This document shows, one piece after another, positions 5,670 to 11,073 of a DNA stretch of 11,073 nt (its first letter is position 1; each line of letters starts with the position of its first letter). The DNA is from an uncultured Eubacteriales bacterium. GTDB taxonomy: Bacteria; Bacillota; Clostridia; Oscillospirales; Ruminococcaceae. The DNA is taken from assembly GCA_902493155.1 (NCBI GenBank), contig CABUOE010000063.1, forward strand, positions 1-11,073. The letters run 5' to 3'. A program made the position numbers and the translations under genes. The notes below the pieces were generated by a model. That model ran no database searches. It was given only the letters and a program-made list of their open reading frames with translations, and had not been told where the DNA came from.

Positions 5670-7046
5670 TTATTGTCTCCCGGAAATGGATTCCTGCGTC
5701 TTTCGCTGCTCAAATTCCTTTCGGTCTACCCGGCGGAAGAAATAAAAGCACCCCGCCAGCACCATGGCGACGCACCAACCGATGGGAATTGACCACCAGA
5801 TGGCCGAAGGGCCGATGGCGTCCGCCAAAAGGTAGGCAGAACCGACCCGCAGAATTAAATCGGTCATAGTGGCGCAGGTAAAGGCGAACACTCGGCCGCT
5901 GCCCCGCAAGATGCCGTTGAAGATGAGCAGCACACCACAGGCAAAATAGAACATCCCGACAATGTTCAGATATTCCACTCCTACCTTAATAACATCTGCA
6001 GCGGATTCTTTGGAATCGACGAAAACTCCGACAATCTGCGCTCCAAACAGCCGGATGACCGCAAAGGCTAAGATACTGTAAACCGCCATGGTGAGAATGG
6101 CAGCGTTGCGGCCCTTTCGGATACGGTTTACTGTTCCCGCACCGATGTTCTGCGCTGTGAAGCTGGATATAGCATTGCTGACGCTCATGCCGGCAACTTT
6201 TAAAAAGGAGTCGATTTTGATGGCGGCGGAATACCCAGCCACTACCCGCTCGTCAAATCGGTTAACCAGGGCCTGAACCCCAAGCTGTCCGATGGAGACG
6301 ATAGACTGCTGTATGATGCTGGGGACGGCGATTTTGGACATAGCCCCCAAAAGCCGCCAGTCAAAAAGCTTCACTTTGCCGTCCGCGTCGATGTGTTGCA
6401 GCTTCCTAAAAAGCCACAACGCCGACAAAATGGAGGAAATCCCCTGGGCAATGAAGGTGGCCCAGGCGACGCCCGCCACCCCCATCTCAAAGCCTGCAAC
6501 GAACCACACATCCAACGCCACGTTGAAGAGAGAGGAAAAAATCAGGAAGAAAAGCGGCGTCCGGGAGTCTCCCAAAGCGTTGAACACCGCTGTGACGATG
6601 TTGTAGATAAAGAGAAAAAAGATACCGAACACGTAAATCCGCAGATAGAGGTCGGAGTCGGCAAAAATCGCTTCCGGCGTGCCCATGAGCGAGATGAGAG
6701 GGGTACAGAACACAAGTCCCAGCAGAGTAAACAGAGCGCTTAACGCCGCCATGGAAATCAGGGCAGTATAGATCGCCGACTTCATCCGGCCGTACTCCTT
6801 CGCCCCGAAAAGCTGTGAAATGATGACAGAACTCCCCATCCCCGCTCCGGTGGCCACGGCGATGAACAGCATGGTAACGGGATAGGATGCCCCTACCGCC
6901 GCCAAAGCGTTGACGCCGGCAAACTGACCGGCCACCACGCTGTCCACGATATTATAGAGTTGCTGGAACATCCCGCTTAAGATCATGGGGAGAGAGAATC
7001 CCAGAAGAATCCGCGATGGATTCCCCACCGTCATGTCCTTAATCAT
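5670..7046 (-). CDS. MATE-family multidrug/Na+(H+) antiporter
   Basis: A cytoplasmic-membrane exporter of the multidrug and toxic compound extrusion family, which expels cationic or other small molecules in exchange for Na+ or H+. The 458-residue protein has the family length and pattern of 12 hydrophobic segments in two repeats. The first repeat opens with FSLPMILSGMFQQLYNIVDSVVAGQF (about residues 17-42) and the LAAVGASYP element, and the second half repeats this with IAVPSIIQQSIVSIGQLGVQALVNRF. The start is the ATG at 7046 because GGGGGAG lies 6 nt upstream and the protein then begins MIKDMTVGNP, typical of clostridial members; an in-frame extension to 7121 is not supported. It precedes the GNAT gene in a likely two-gene unit and diverges from cdd. 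The substrate cannot be read from the sequence. Confidence 0.93.
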   Translation of the reverse strand: MIKDMTVGNPSRILLGFSLPMILSGMFQQLYNIVDSVVAGQFAGVNALAAVGASYPVTMLFIAVATGAGMGSSVIISQLFGAKEYGRMKSAIYTALISMAALSALFTLLGLVFCTPLISLMGTPEAIFADSDLYLRIYVFGIFFLFIYNIVTAVFNALGDSRTPLFFLIFSSLFNVALDVWFVAGFEMGVAGVAWATFIAQGISSILSALWLFRKLQHIDADGKVKLFDWRLLGAMSKIAVPSIIQQSIVSIGQLGVQALVNRFDERVVAGYSAAIKIDSFLKVAGMSVSNAISSFTAQNIGAGTVNRIRKGRNAAILTMAVYSILAFAVIRLFGAQIVGVFVDSKESAADVIKVGVEYLNIVGMFYFACGVLLIFNGILRGSGRVFAFTCATMTDLILRVGSAYLLADAIGPSAIWWSIPIGWCVAMVLAGCFYFFRRVDRKEFEQRKTQESISGRQ

Positions 7047-7127
7047 CTCATTCTCCCCCTTTTTTGAATCCGATAAAGAATTTCCCAGAATCGCTGTATA
7101 GAATCTATTTCCTTGCGCCACAATTTA

Positions 7128-7136
7128 TGATACAAT
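7128..7136 (+). promoter_or_regulatory. Candidate extended -10 promoter for the cdd operon
   Basis: TGATACAAT on the plus strand is an extended -10 element; no good -35 hexamer accompanies it. Transcription would start near 7143, inside the 7137-7151 inverted repeat, with a leader of about 150 nt before the cdd ATG. A second possible -10, TATACT at 7160-7165, lacks a -35. Confidence 0.4.
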
Positions 7137-7151
7137 GTTATTACAAATAAC
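7137..7151. promoter_or_regulatory. Inverted repeat in the MATE/cdd divergent control region
   Basis: GTTATT (7137-7142) and AATAAC (7146-7151) form a perfect 6-bp inverted repeat around ACA. It would overlap the predicted start of both the MATE transcript and the cdd transcript, a fitting position for a small repressor's operator. No regulator gene is next to it in the window, and such a repeat can arise by chance. Confidence 0.35.
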
Positions 7152-7157
7152 GAATCT

Positions 7158-7163
7158 ATTATA
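7158..7163 (-). promoter_or_regulatory. Candidate -10 element of the MATE-GNAT unit
   Basis: On the minus strand this is a perfect TATAAT; the -35 region about 17 bp upstream (TTCAGG) is weak. It would give a leader of about 105 nt. A second possible pair closer to the gene, TTGTGG (7124-7119) and TATACA (7101-7096) with 17 bp spacing, is a weaker match. Confidence 0.45.
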
Positions 7164-7194
7164 CTACTTTGCCTGACATCCTGAAAATAGGAAA

Positions 7195-7239
7195 AGGCTC
7201 CAATATTCATCCTATGGCGGGCCACATTTTTTGGAGCCT
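7195..7239 (+). other. Stem-loop in the cdd leader
   Basis: AGGCTCCAA (7195-7203) pairs perfectly with TTGGAGCCT (7231-7239) around a 27-nt loop. It lies in the leader between the likely promoter and the cdd ribosome binding site. The following bases (GTCTTTC) are only weakly T-rich, so it is not a good terminator. It does not match a riboswitch class I recognise. Confidence 0.4.
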
Positions 7240-7290
7240 GTCTTTCAAGGAAAAACAGCTTAAGATTATTTGTCGGAAGGAGAGCTGCAG

Positions 7291-7722
7291 ATGAATCCTG
7301 AAGATTGCTATAAACGTCTTTTTGAGCAGGCGAAAGAAGCCCGAAAAAAAGCTTACTGCCCTTATTCTCATTTCGCAGTAGGGGCGGCGCTGCTCTGTGT
7401 CGATGGAAGTATTTTTACCGGCTGCAACATAGAAAATGCCGCCTACTCCCCCAGTAACTGCGCCGAGCGGACGGCCCTGTTTAAAGCCATCTCGGAGGGA
7501 CAACGGACATTTTGCGCCATTGCTATTGCAGGTGGAAAAGAAAATGTTCCTGGAGACGCCCCCTGCTGGCCTTGCGGCGTCTGCCGCCAGGTGCTGAGGG
7601 AGTTTGACGGCGGAGATCTAATCGTCGTCACAGGGGACGGCGTAGGCGGCATCGTTTTCAAAGCACTGCGGGAGCTTTTGCCCATGAGTTTTTCCGCCGA
7701 CGATCTGAAAGGAGAGGTGTAG
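7291..7722 (+). CDS. cdd: Cytidine deaminase
   Basis: Deaminates cytidine and deoxycytidine to uridine and deoxyuridine in the cytosol. The 143-residue protein is of the small homotetrameric type, with zinc ligands C57, C95 and C98 and catalytic Glu59 in the motifs NCAERTALF (56-64) and PCGVCRQVL (94-102); YCPYSHFAVGAAL (22-34) is the usual N-terminal signature and GCNIENAAY (44-52) the substrate-binding segment. The ATG at 7291 follows AAGGAG (7277-7282) by 8 nt; the TTG at 7270 in the same frame is rejected because the ribosome binding site would be inside the coding region. The phosphorylase gene begins one base after the stop, so the two are cotranscribed and probably translationally coupled, forming consecutive steps of pyrimidine salvage. 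Confidence 0.96.
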   Translation: MNPEDCYKRLFEQAKEARKKAYCPYSHFAVGAALLCVDGSIFTGCNIENAAYSPSNCAERTALFKAISEGQRTFCAIAIAGGKENVPGDAPCWPCGVCRQVLREFDGGDLIVVTGDGVGGIVFKALRELLPMSFSADDLKGEV

Positions 7723-7723
7723 G

Positions 7724-9025
7724 ATGAGAATGGTGGACATCATCCGTAAAAAACGGGAAGGCAACCCGCTGAACGGCGAAGAAATCAAGTTTTTCGTTGA
7801 GGGCTACACCGATGGCCGGATCCCTGATTACCAGGCGTCTGCTCTGCTCATGGCCATCTGTCTAAACGGTATGGATGACAGGGAGACCGCTTCATTGACT
7901 CTTGCGATGGCTACTTCCGGCGATTCTTTGGATTTGTCCGCCATTGCAGGCTGCAAGGTGGATAAGCACTCTACCGGCGGCGTTGGGGACAAAACTACCT
8001 TGGTTGTCGCCCCTATCGTAGCGGCGTGCGGCGTGCCGGTGGCTAAAATGAGCGGCCGGGGCTTAGGACACACCGGCGGCACCATTGATAAGCTGGAATC
8101 CATTCCCGGCTATCGGGTAGACCTCAGCGAACAGGAATTTATCGAGCAGGTCAGCCGTATCGATATCGGCCTCATCGGCTCCTCCAAAAACCTGGCCCCC
8201 GCCGACAAGCGGATTTACGCTTTACGGGATGCCACCTCTACAGTGGAGAGCATTCCCCTCATCGCTTCCTCCATTATGAGCAAAAAACTCTGCTCCGGCT
8301 GTGACGCCATCCTGCTGGATGTAAAGGTGGGCAGCGGCGCTTTTATGAAAACCCTTCCGGAGGCCCAAAAGCTCGCTGAAACCATGGTTGCCATCGGCAG
8401 ACATGCCGGAAAAAGGACAGCCGCTTTGCTCACCGATATGGACGCGCCGCTGGGGTACGCCGTAGGAAACAGCCTGGAGCTTCAGGAAGCGGTGGAAGTA
8501 CTCAAGGGCGGCGGCGACCTAACTCTCACGTCCCTTTGTCTCGAACTGAGCGCCTGGATGCTGTTTTTGGCGGAGCAGGGTTATCTGGAGCAGTGCCGGG
8601 CTATGGCGCAGCATGCCTTATATAGCGGCGCGGCGCTTCAGAAATTTAAGAGGCTCATCGAATCCCAGGGCGGCGATCCGCATTTTATCGACGATCCTTC
8701 CCTTCTGCCGCAGGCGCTTTATCAACGGGAGATCAAGGCGCCGAGAGACGGGTATTTTGCCCGGATGGACGCCCAAAGCTGCGGCATTGCCGCCTCGATT
8801 TTGGGAGCGGGCCGGGAACGCAAAGAGGACGCTATCGACTATGGAGCGGGCATCCGGTTTCATCGGAAAGTGGGAGATTTGCTCCAAAAGGGCGATGTCA
8901 TAGCTGTGTTTTACGCCAACGCGCCGGAAAAATTCAAGGAAGCGGAAGAAGTTTTCCGCGGTGGCCTCAAAATCGCCAAAGCTCCGCCCCAAAAGCGTCC
9001 CATGATACTGGGCGCTGCAAAATGA
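7724..9025 (+). CDS. pdp: Pyrimidine-nucleoside phosphorylase
   Basis: Splits uridine, deoxyuridine and thymidine with phosphate to give the free base and (deoxy)ribose-1-phosphate (EC 2.4.2.2). The 433-residue protein has the family length and fold markers: an N-terminal helical domain, DKHSTGGVGDK (80-90) and SGRGLGHTGGT (110-120) for phosphate and sugar contacts, and R168, S183 and K187, which sit about three positions before the substrate residues reported for E. coli thymidine phosphorylase (R171, S186, K190). A C-terminal alpha/beta domain follows (about 340-433). Its order in the operon, right after cytidine deaminase and in Firmicute context, favours the broad-specificity Pdp over thymidine-specific DeoA, but the two are homologous and cannot be fully separated by eye. 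GGAGAGG at the end of cdd serves as its ribosome binding site. Confidence 0.94.
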   Translation: MRMVDIIRKKREGNPLNGEEIKFFVEGYTDGRIPDYQASALLMAICLNGMDDRETASLTLAMATSGDSLDLSAIAGCKVDKHSTGGVGDKTTLVVAPIVAACGVPVAKMSGRGLGHTGGTIDKLESIPGYRVDLSEQEFIEQVSRIDIGLIGSSKNLAPADKRIYALRDATSTVESIPLIASSIMSKKLCSGCDAILLDVKVGSGAFMKTLPEAQKLAETMVAIGRHAGKRTAALLTDMDAPLGYAVGNSLELQEAVEVLKGGGDLTLTSLCLELSAWMLFLAEQGYLEQCRAMAQHALYSGAALQKFKRLIESQGGDPHFIDDPSLLPQALYQREIKAPRDGYFARMDAQSCGIAASILGAGRERKEDAIDYGAGIRFHRKVGDLLQKGDVIAVFYANAPEKFKEAEEVFRGGLKIAKAPPQKRPMILGAAK

Positions 9026-9035
9026 GGAGGATTTT

Positions 9036-9632
9036 ATGTCTGCGGTGATCCGTTACCTTTGCCGGATGGCGCCCTTTATGCTGGTCGCTCTTCCCATCGT
9101 ACTGACCTGTCGGATCTGTCTTGTCCGTTCCCGGAAAAAAGCCGGGATTCCTGCGACCATCGCCCACGAGGCGTGGCTGATGGTGTTTTTGATATATCTG
9201 GCGGGGCTTATCTCCCTGACAGTGCTTCCCATCGTCCAGTGGGACGGGAGCGGCCTTCGTTTTCATCTTTACGGACGGGGGAATCTAAACCTTATTCCCT
9301 TCCGCATTTTTTCCGACTCGATTCGGATGGCCGCCCAGGGAGACACCACCTATTTTCTGATAAACTTTTTGGGGAACATTGCAACCTTCCTGCCCATTGG
9401 TTTCTTCCCTATGCTGCTGTTTTCCAAAATGACCGTCAAAAAGGTGACGCTTATAGGGTTTTGCTCTTCCCTGTTCATCGAAGTCTGTCAAATCGTCATC
9501 CAGCGGGGCTGCGATGTGGATGATTTGATTCTGAACACCCTGGGGGCGCTGTTGGGGGCACTGCTCTACCGGCTTTTGGCCCTCAAATGGAACGAAGCGT
9601 TTGACCGCTGCAAGCTCCCTTTGAAAGAATAA
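9036..9632 (+). CDS. VanZ-like family membrane protein
   Basis: A 198-residue integral membrane protein of the VanZ-like family (PF04892); VanZ itself lowers teicoplanin sensitivity, but most chromosomal relatives have no known role. There are about five hydrophobic segments (near 10-30, 46-67, 106-130, 136-155 and 164-182). Family motifs are NLIPF (85-89), NFLGNIATFLPIGF (110-123), a Glu149-x-x-Gln152 pair in the fourth segment, and RGCDVDDLILNTLGALLG (157-174). The ATG at 9036 has GAGGAGG 5 nt upstream and begins 10 nt after the phosphorylase stop, so it is the last gene of the cdd operon and ends at a clear terminator. A link between nucleoside salvage and this protein is only implied by position; nothing here shows glycopeptide resistance. 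Confidence 0.88.
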   Translation: MSAVIRYLCRMAPFMLVALPIVLTCRICLVRSRKKAGIPATIAHEAWLMVFLIYLAGLISLTVLPIVQWDGSGLRFHLYGRGNLNLIPFRIFSDSIRMAAQGDTTYFLINFLGNIATFLPIGFFPMLLFSKMTVKKVTLIGFCSSLFIEVCQIVIQRGCDVDDLILNTLGALLGALLYRLLALKWNEAFDRCKLPLKE

Positions 9633-9650
9633 CTTTTCCGCAGAGATGAT

Positions 9651-9686
9651 AATCCCCCGGTGCAGCCGCATCGGGGGATTTCTTCA
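9651..9686. terminator. Terminator between VanZ-like gene and the convergent PF06541 gene
   Basis: AATCCCCCG (9651-9659) and CGGGGGATT (9672-9680) form a perfect 9-bp stem with a 12-nt loop, followed by a short T-rich run (TTTCTT). It lies between two convergent stops (9632 and 9689). On the minus strand the T run is poor, so it mainly serves the cdd operon. Confidence 0.8.
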
Positions 9687-9688
9687 TG

Positions 9689-10396
9689 TTAGTCCTTATC
9701 GGAGACAAACATCATATTGGGATAGATTTTTTTCAGCATTTCATCGGGATAGTGCCGGTCGAGGAAAATCTCCACCCGGTTTCGGGGCGATACCTCGCTG
9801 TATCGGGCGGACATCCTCGCCACCGCCATGCCGGAAATCAGGCTGTTCAGAATCATGAACACCAGAAGAAACCAGGTGAGGGGCTTTCCGATGCGACTAG
9901 GAATCTTTTCGATGAGGTTTGAAAGCGCCGGGAACAAAAGCTTCATCCACACGACCGCCAAAACCGCCCAGAAAATGCAGTATTTTAAGTTGATGCGTCC
10001 CTGGATGCTCATGGGAGAGCCGCTGTATTCCCAGGACACGGTGCCGAAGAGCATCTCCTGGACCCAGCTGCACATAAATTCGCAAAATCCCCCCAAAACA
10101 AATCCGCCCGCGGCGATAAAGAGGACGCTCTTGCGGATGAGCCAGTACAGCCCCAGGGTGATGAACAGCGCCCCAAAGCCGTAAACCAGGTTGAAGGGGC
10201 CGTAAATCAGGCCCTTGCGGCTTTCAAAATGGTGCCGGGTCAGAAGGCAGTACAGGGTTTCAACAAAAACACCTGCAAAGCTCCCGACAAAAAAAATCCA
10301 GAACAGCTTATAAAAATTGAGACCTTGGGCGAAGGATTGGACTGCTGGTTTTTCGGCAGACGTCTCTGGAACCTCCGCGTAAGTGATTTTTTCCAT
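9689..10396 (-). CDS. PF06541-family putative ABC-transporter permease (membrane protein)
   Basis: A 235-residue multi-pass membrane protein of the 'putative ABC-transporter type IV' family. Hydrophobic segments lie near residues 31-51, 68-87, 91-110, 138-160 and 173-193. The family core is visible as FVGSFAGVFVETLYC, then SRKGLIYGPFNLVYGFGAL, then the FCEF...FGTVSWEYS segment (104-125) and GRINLKYCIFWAVL (133-146). These features also appear in the frameshifted gene at 4273-4672 (GVEF, VWDYS, GQICPLYSMLWF). About 28 N-terminal residues before the first membrane segment and a charged C-terminal tail of about 40 residues are extra. No ATPase partner is nearby, so transport is unproven. AGGAG lies 6 nt before the ATG. 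It starts 20 nt after the stop of the PgsA-like gene, so the two form a transcription unit. Confidence 0.87.
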   Translation of the reverse strand: MEKITYAEVPETSAEKPAVQSFAQGLNFYKLFWIFFVGSFAGVFVETLYCLLTRHHFESRKGLIYGPFNLVYGFGALFITLGLYWLIRKSVLFIAAGGFVLGGFCEFMCSWVQEMLFGTVSWEYSGSPMSIQGRINLKYCIFWAVLAVVWMKLLFPALSNLIEKIPSRIGKPLTWFLLVFMILNSLISGMAVARMSARYSEVSPRNRVEIFLDRHYPDEMLKKIYPNMMFVSDKD

Positions 10397-10416
10397 CTGT
10401 TTCTCCTAGTAAGACG

Positions 10417-11001
10417 TTAGGCTTTGTCGGATTGGGCCTCCTCTTTGCTGTGTTTATACATGTCGGCAAAGATGGGGATGTACAGGATGAACGAAAGCGC
10501 CAGGAAAAACCCGGTGACAATCATCAGAATGTTGGCGGTTAATTGAGGCAGGGTTGGAACGGCGATGAAGATAAACATCACTACGTACAAAACTGCTGTG
10601 GACAGCTTTCCAAACCACATGGCGCCGTCCAGTTTTTTTCCTTTTTTTAAGAGGATGAGGCCGTTGACGCCCATAAAAATCTCTTTGACCGCCAGCAGCA
10701 CAAACAGAAAAAACATGGCCGGAAACCGGAAAATCAGGGTGAAGACGATGGCGGCCTGGGTGAGTTTGTCGGCGATGGGGTCCAGCACCTTTCCCAGTTC
10801 TGTTATCATATGACATTTGCGGGCGATGAGTCCGTCGGCCATGTCGGTGAGGCCGGAAATCAGGATGACCGCTGCCGCGATATAATAATCTAAAGGAGTT
10901 TTCGCCGTCAGGTAAAAGACCATAAATACCGGAATCAGCAGAATCCGGACAAAAGAAAGAATATTGGGGATGCTGAAAACTTCCTTTTTTGTGAGTTTCA
11001 T
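10417..11001 (-). CDS. pgsA: CDP-alcohol phosphatidyltransferase, probably phosphatidylglycerophosphate synthase
   Basis: A membrane enzyme that transfers a phosphatidyl group from CDP-diacylglycerol to an alcohol; PgsA uses glycerol-3-phosphate in the first step of phosphatidylglycerol synthesis. The family motif is complete: D53, D56-G57, A60-R61, then eight residues to G70, D74 and D78, the two-metal active site. At 194 residues it has the usual PgsA length, starts with the typical amphipathic segment and IPNILSFVRILLIPVF, and has about five or six hydrophobic segments. AAGGAG lies 7 nt before the ATG at 11001. The exact alcohol acceptor cannot be proven by motif, since related enzymes differ subtly; PgsA is the likeliest because of size and N-terminus. 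It is followed by the PF06541 gene, 20 nt downstream. Confidence 0.88.
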   Translation of the reverse strand: MKLTKKEVFSIPNILSFVRILLIPVFMVFYLTAKTPLDYYIAAAVILISGLTDMADGLIARKCHMITELGKVLDPIADKLTQAAIVFTLIFRFPAMFFLFVLLAVKEIFMGVNGLILLKKGKKLDGAMWFGKLSTAVLYVVMFIFIAVPTLPQLTANILMIVTGFFLALSFILYIPIFADMYKHSKEEAQSDKA

Positions 11002-11073
11002 GGTTGTTCTCCTTACAAAAATAATGGGAGCATCTATTGGATGGAGGTTGGAGAGATTTTCTTTTCTTTGAGC
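11002..11073 (-). other. Region upstream of the PgsA-like gene, content uncertain
   Basis: These 72 bases carry the ribosome binding site of the PgsA-like gene. On the minus strand one frame could be the last 12 codons of an upstream gene (ending with TAG about 40 nt before the ATG), but other frames are also open, so no gene is claimed. No clear promoter is seen. Confidence 0.25.

Noticed and set aside
1..11073. Defence system, prophage, CRISPR array or transposon
   Set aside because: No regular repeats with spacers, no transposase with terminal repeats, no phage structural genes and no toxin-antitoxin pair were seen; the lone recombinase fits a Xer role better than an integrated phage.

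Overview
The window looks like ordinary chromosome from a low-to-moderate GC Firmicute, most likely a clostridial gut-type lineage related to Oscillospiraceae/Ruminococcaceae. The basis is strong AGGAGG-type ribosome binding sites, sigma-A-like promoters, rho-independent hairpin terminators between nearly all transcription units, a TTG start, and the gene families present (putative ABC-permease family PF06541, VanZ-like, pyrimidine-nucleoside phosphorylase, clostridial MATE and GNAT proteins). The lineage call is inference; there is no rRNA or marker gene to fix it.

Layout from left to right. (1) 1-168 is the 3' end of a probable Nudix hydrolase, closed by a terminator. (2) 250-1417 is the most interesting part: a good promoter, then a 38-bp near-perfect palindrome whose core has the 11-6-11 arrangement of a chromosomal dif site, then a XerC/XerD-like tyrosine recombinase gene whose reading frame is broken inside the catalytic domain. 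(3) 1514-1993 (minus) is a dCMP deaminase. (4) 2157-3860 (minus) is a DEAD-box RNA helicase with a C-terminal DbpA-type RNA-binding domain, preceded by a leader of about 160 nt that holds a possible 18-codon upstream ORF. (5) 4273-4672 is a small PF06541 membrane-protein gene broken by one extra G. (6) 7046-4737 (minus) is a MATE exporter gene followed by a GNAT acetyltransferase gene. (7) 7291-9632 is a plus-strand operon, cytidine deaminase, pyrimidine-nucleoside phosphorylase, VanZ-like membrane protein. (8) 11001-9689 (minus) is a CDP-alcohol phosphatidyltransferase (PgsA-like) followed by a second, intact PF06541 membrane protein.

Functionally, cytidine deaminase and the phosphorylase form a short nucleoside salvage route (cytidine to uridine to uracil plus ribose-1-phosphate), and the separate dCMP deaminase feeds dUMP towards thymidylate. 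The MATE/GNAT pair looks like an export/modification unit, and the PgsA-like/PF06541 pair concerns the membrane. MATE and cdd diverge from a shared control region containing a small inverted repeat.

I see no CRISPR array, toxin-antitoxin pair, phage structural gene, transposase, rRNA or tRNA. The best candidate for something not in a routine annotation is the symmetric dif-like site beside its own Xer-like recombinase, which would suggest a single-recombinase chromosome-resolution system or an element using one. Two independent frame breaks in 11 kb also raise the possibility of sequence errors.
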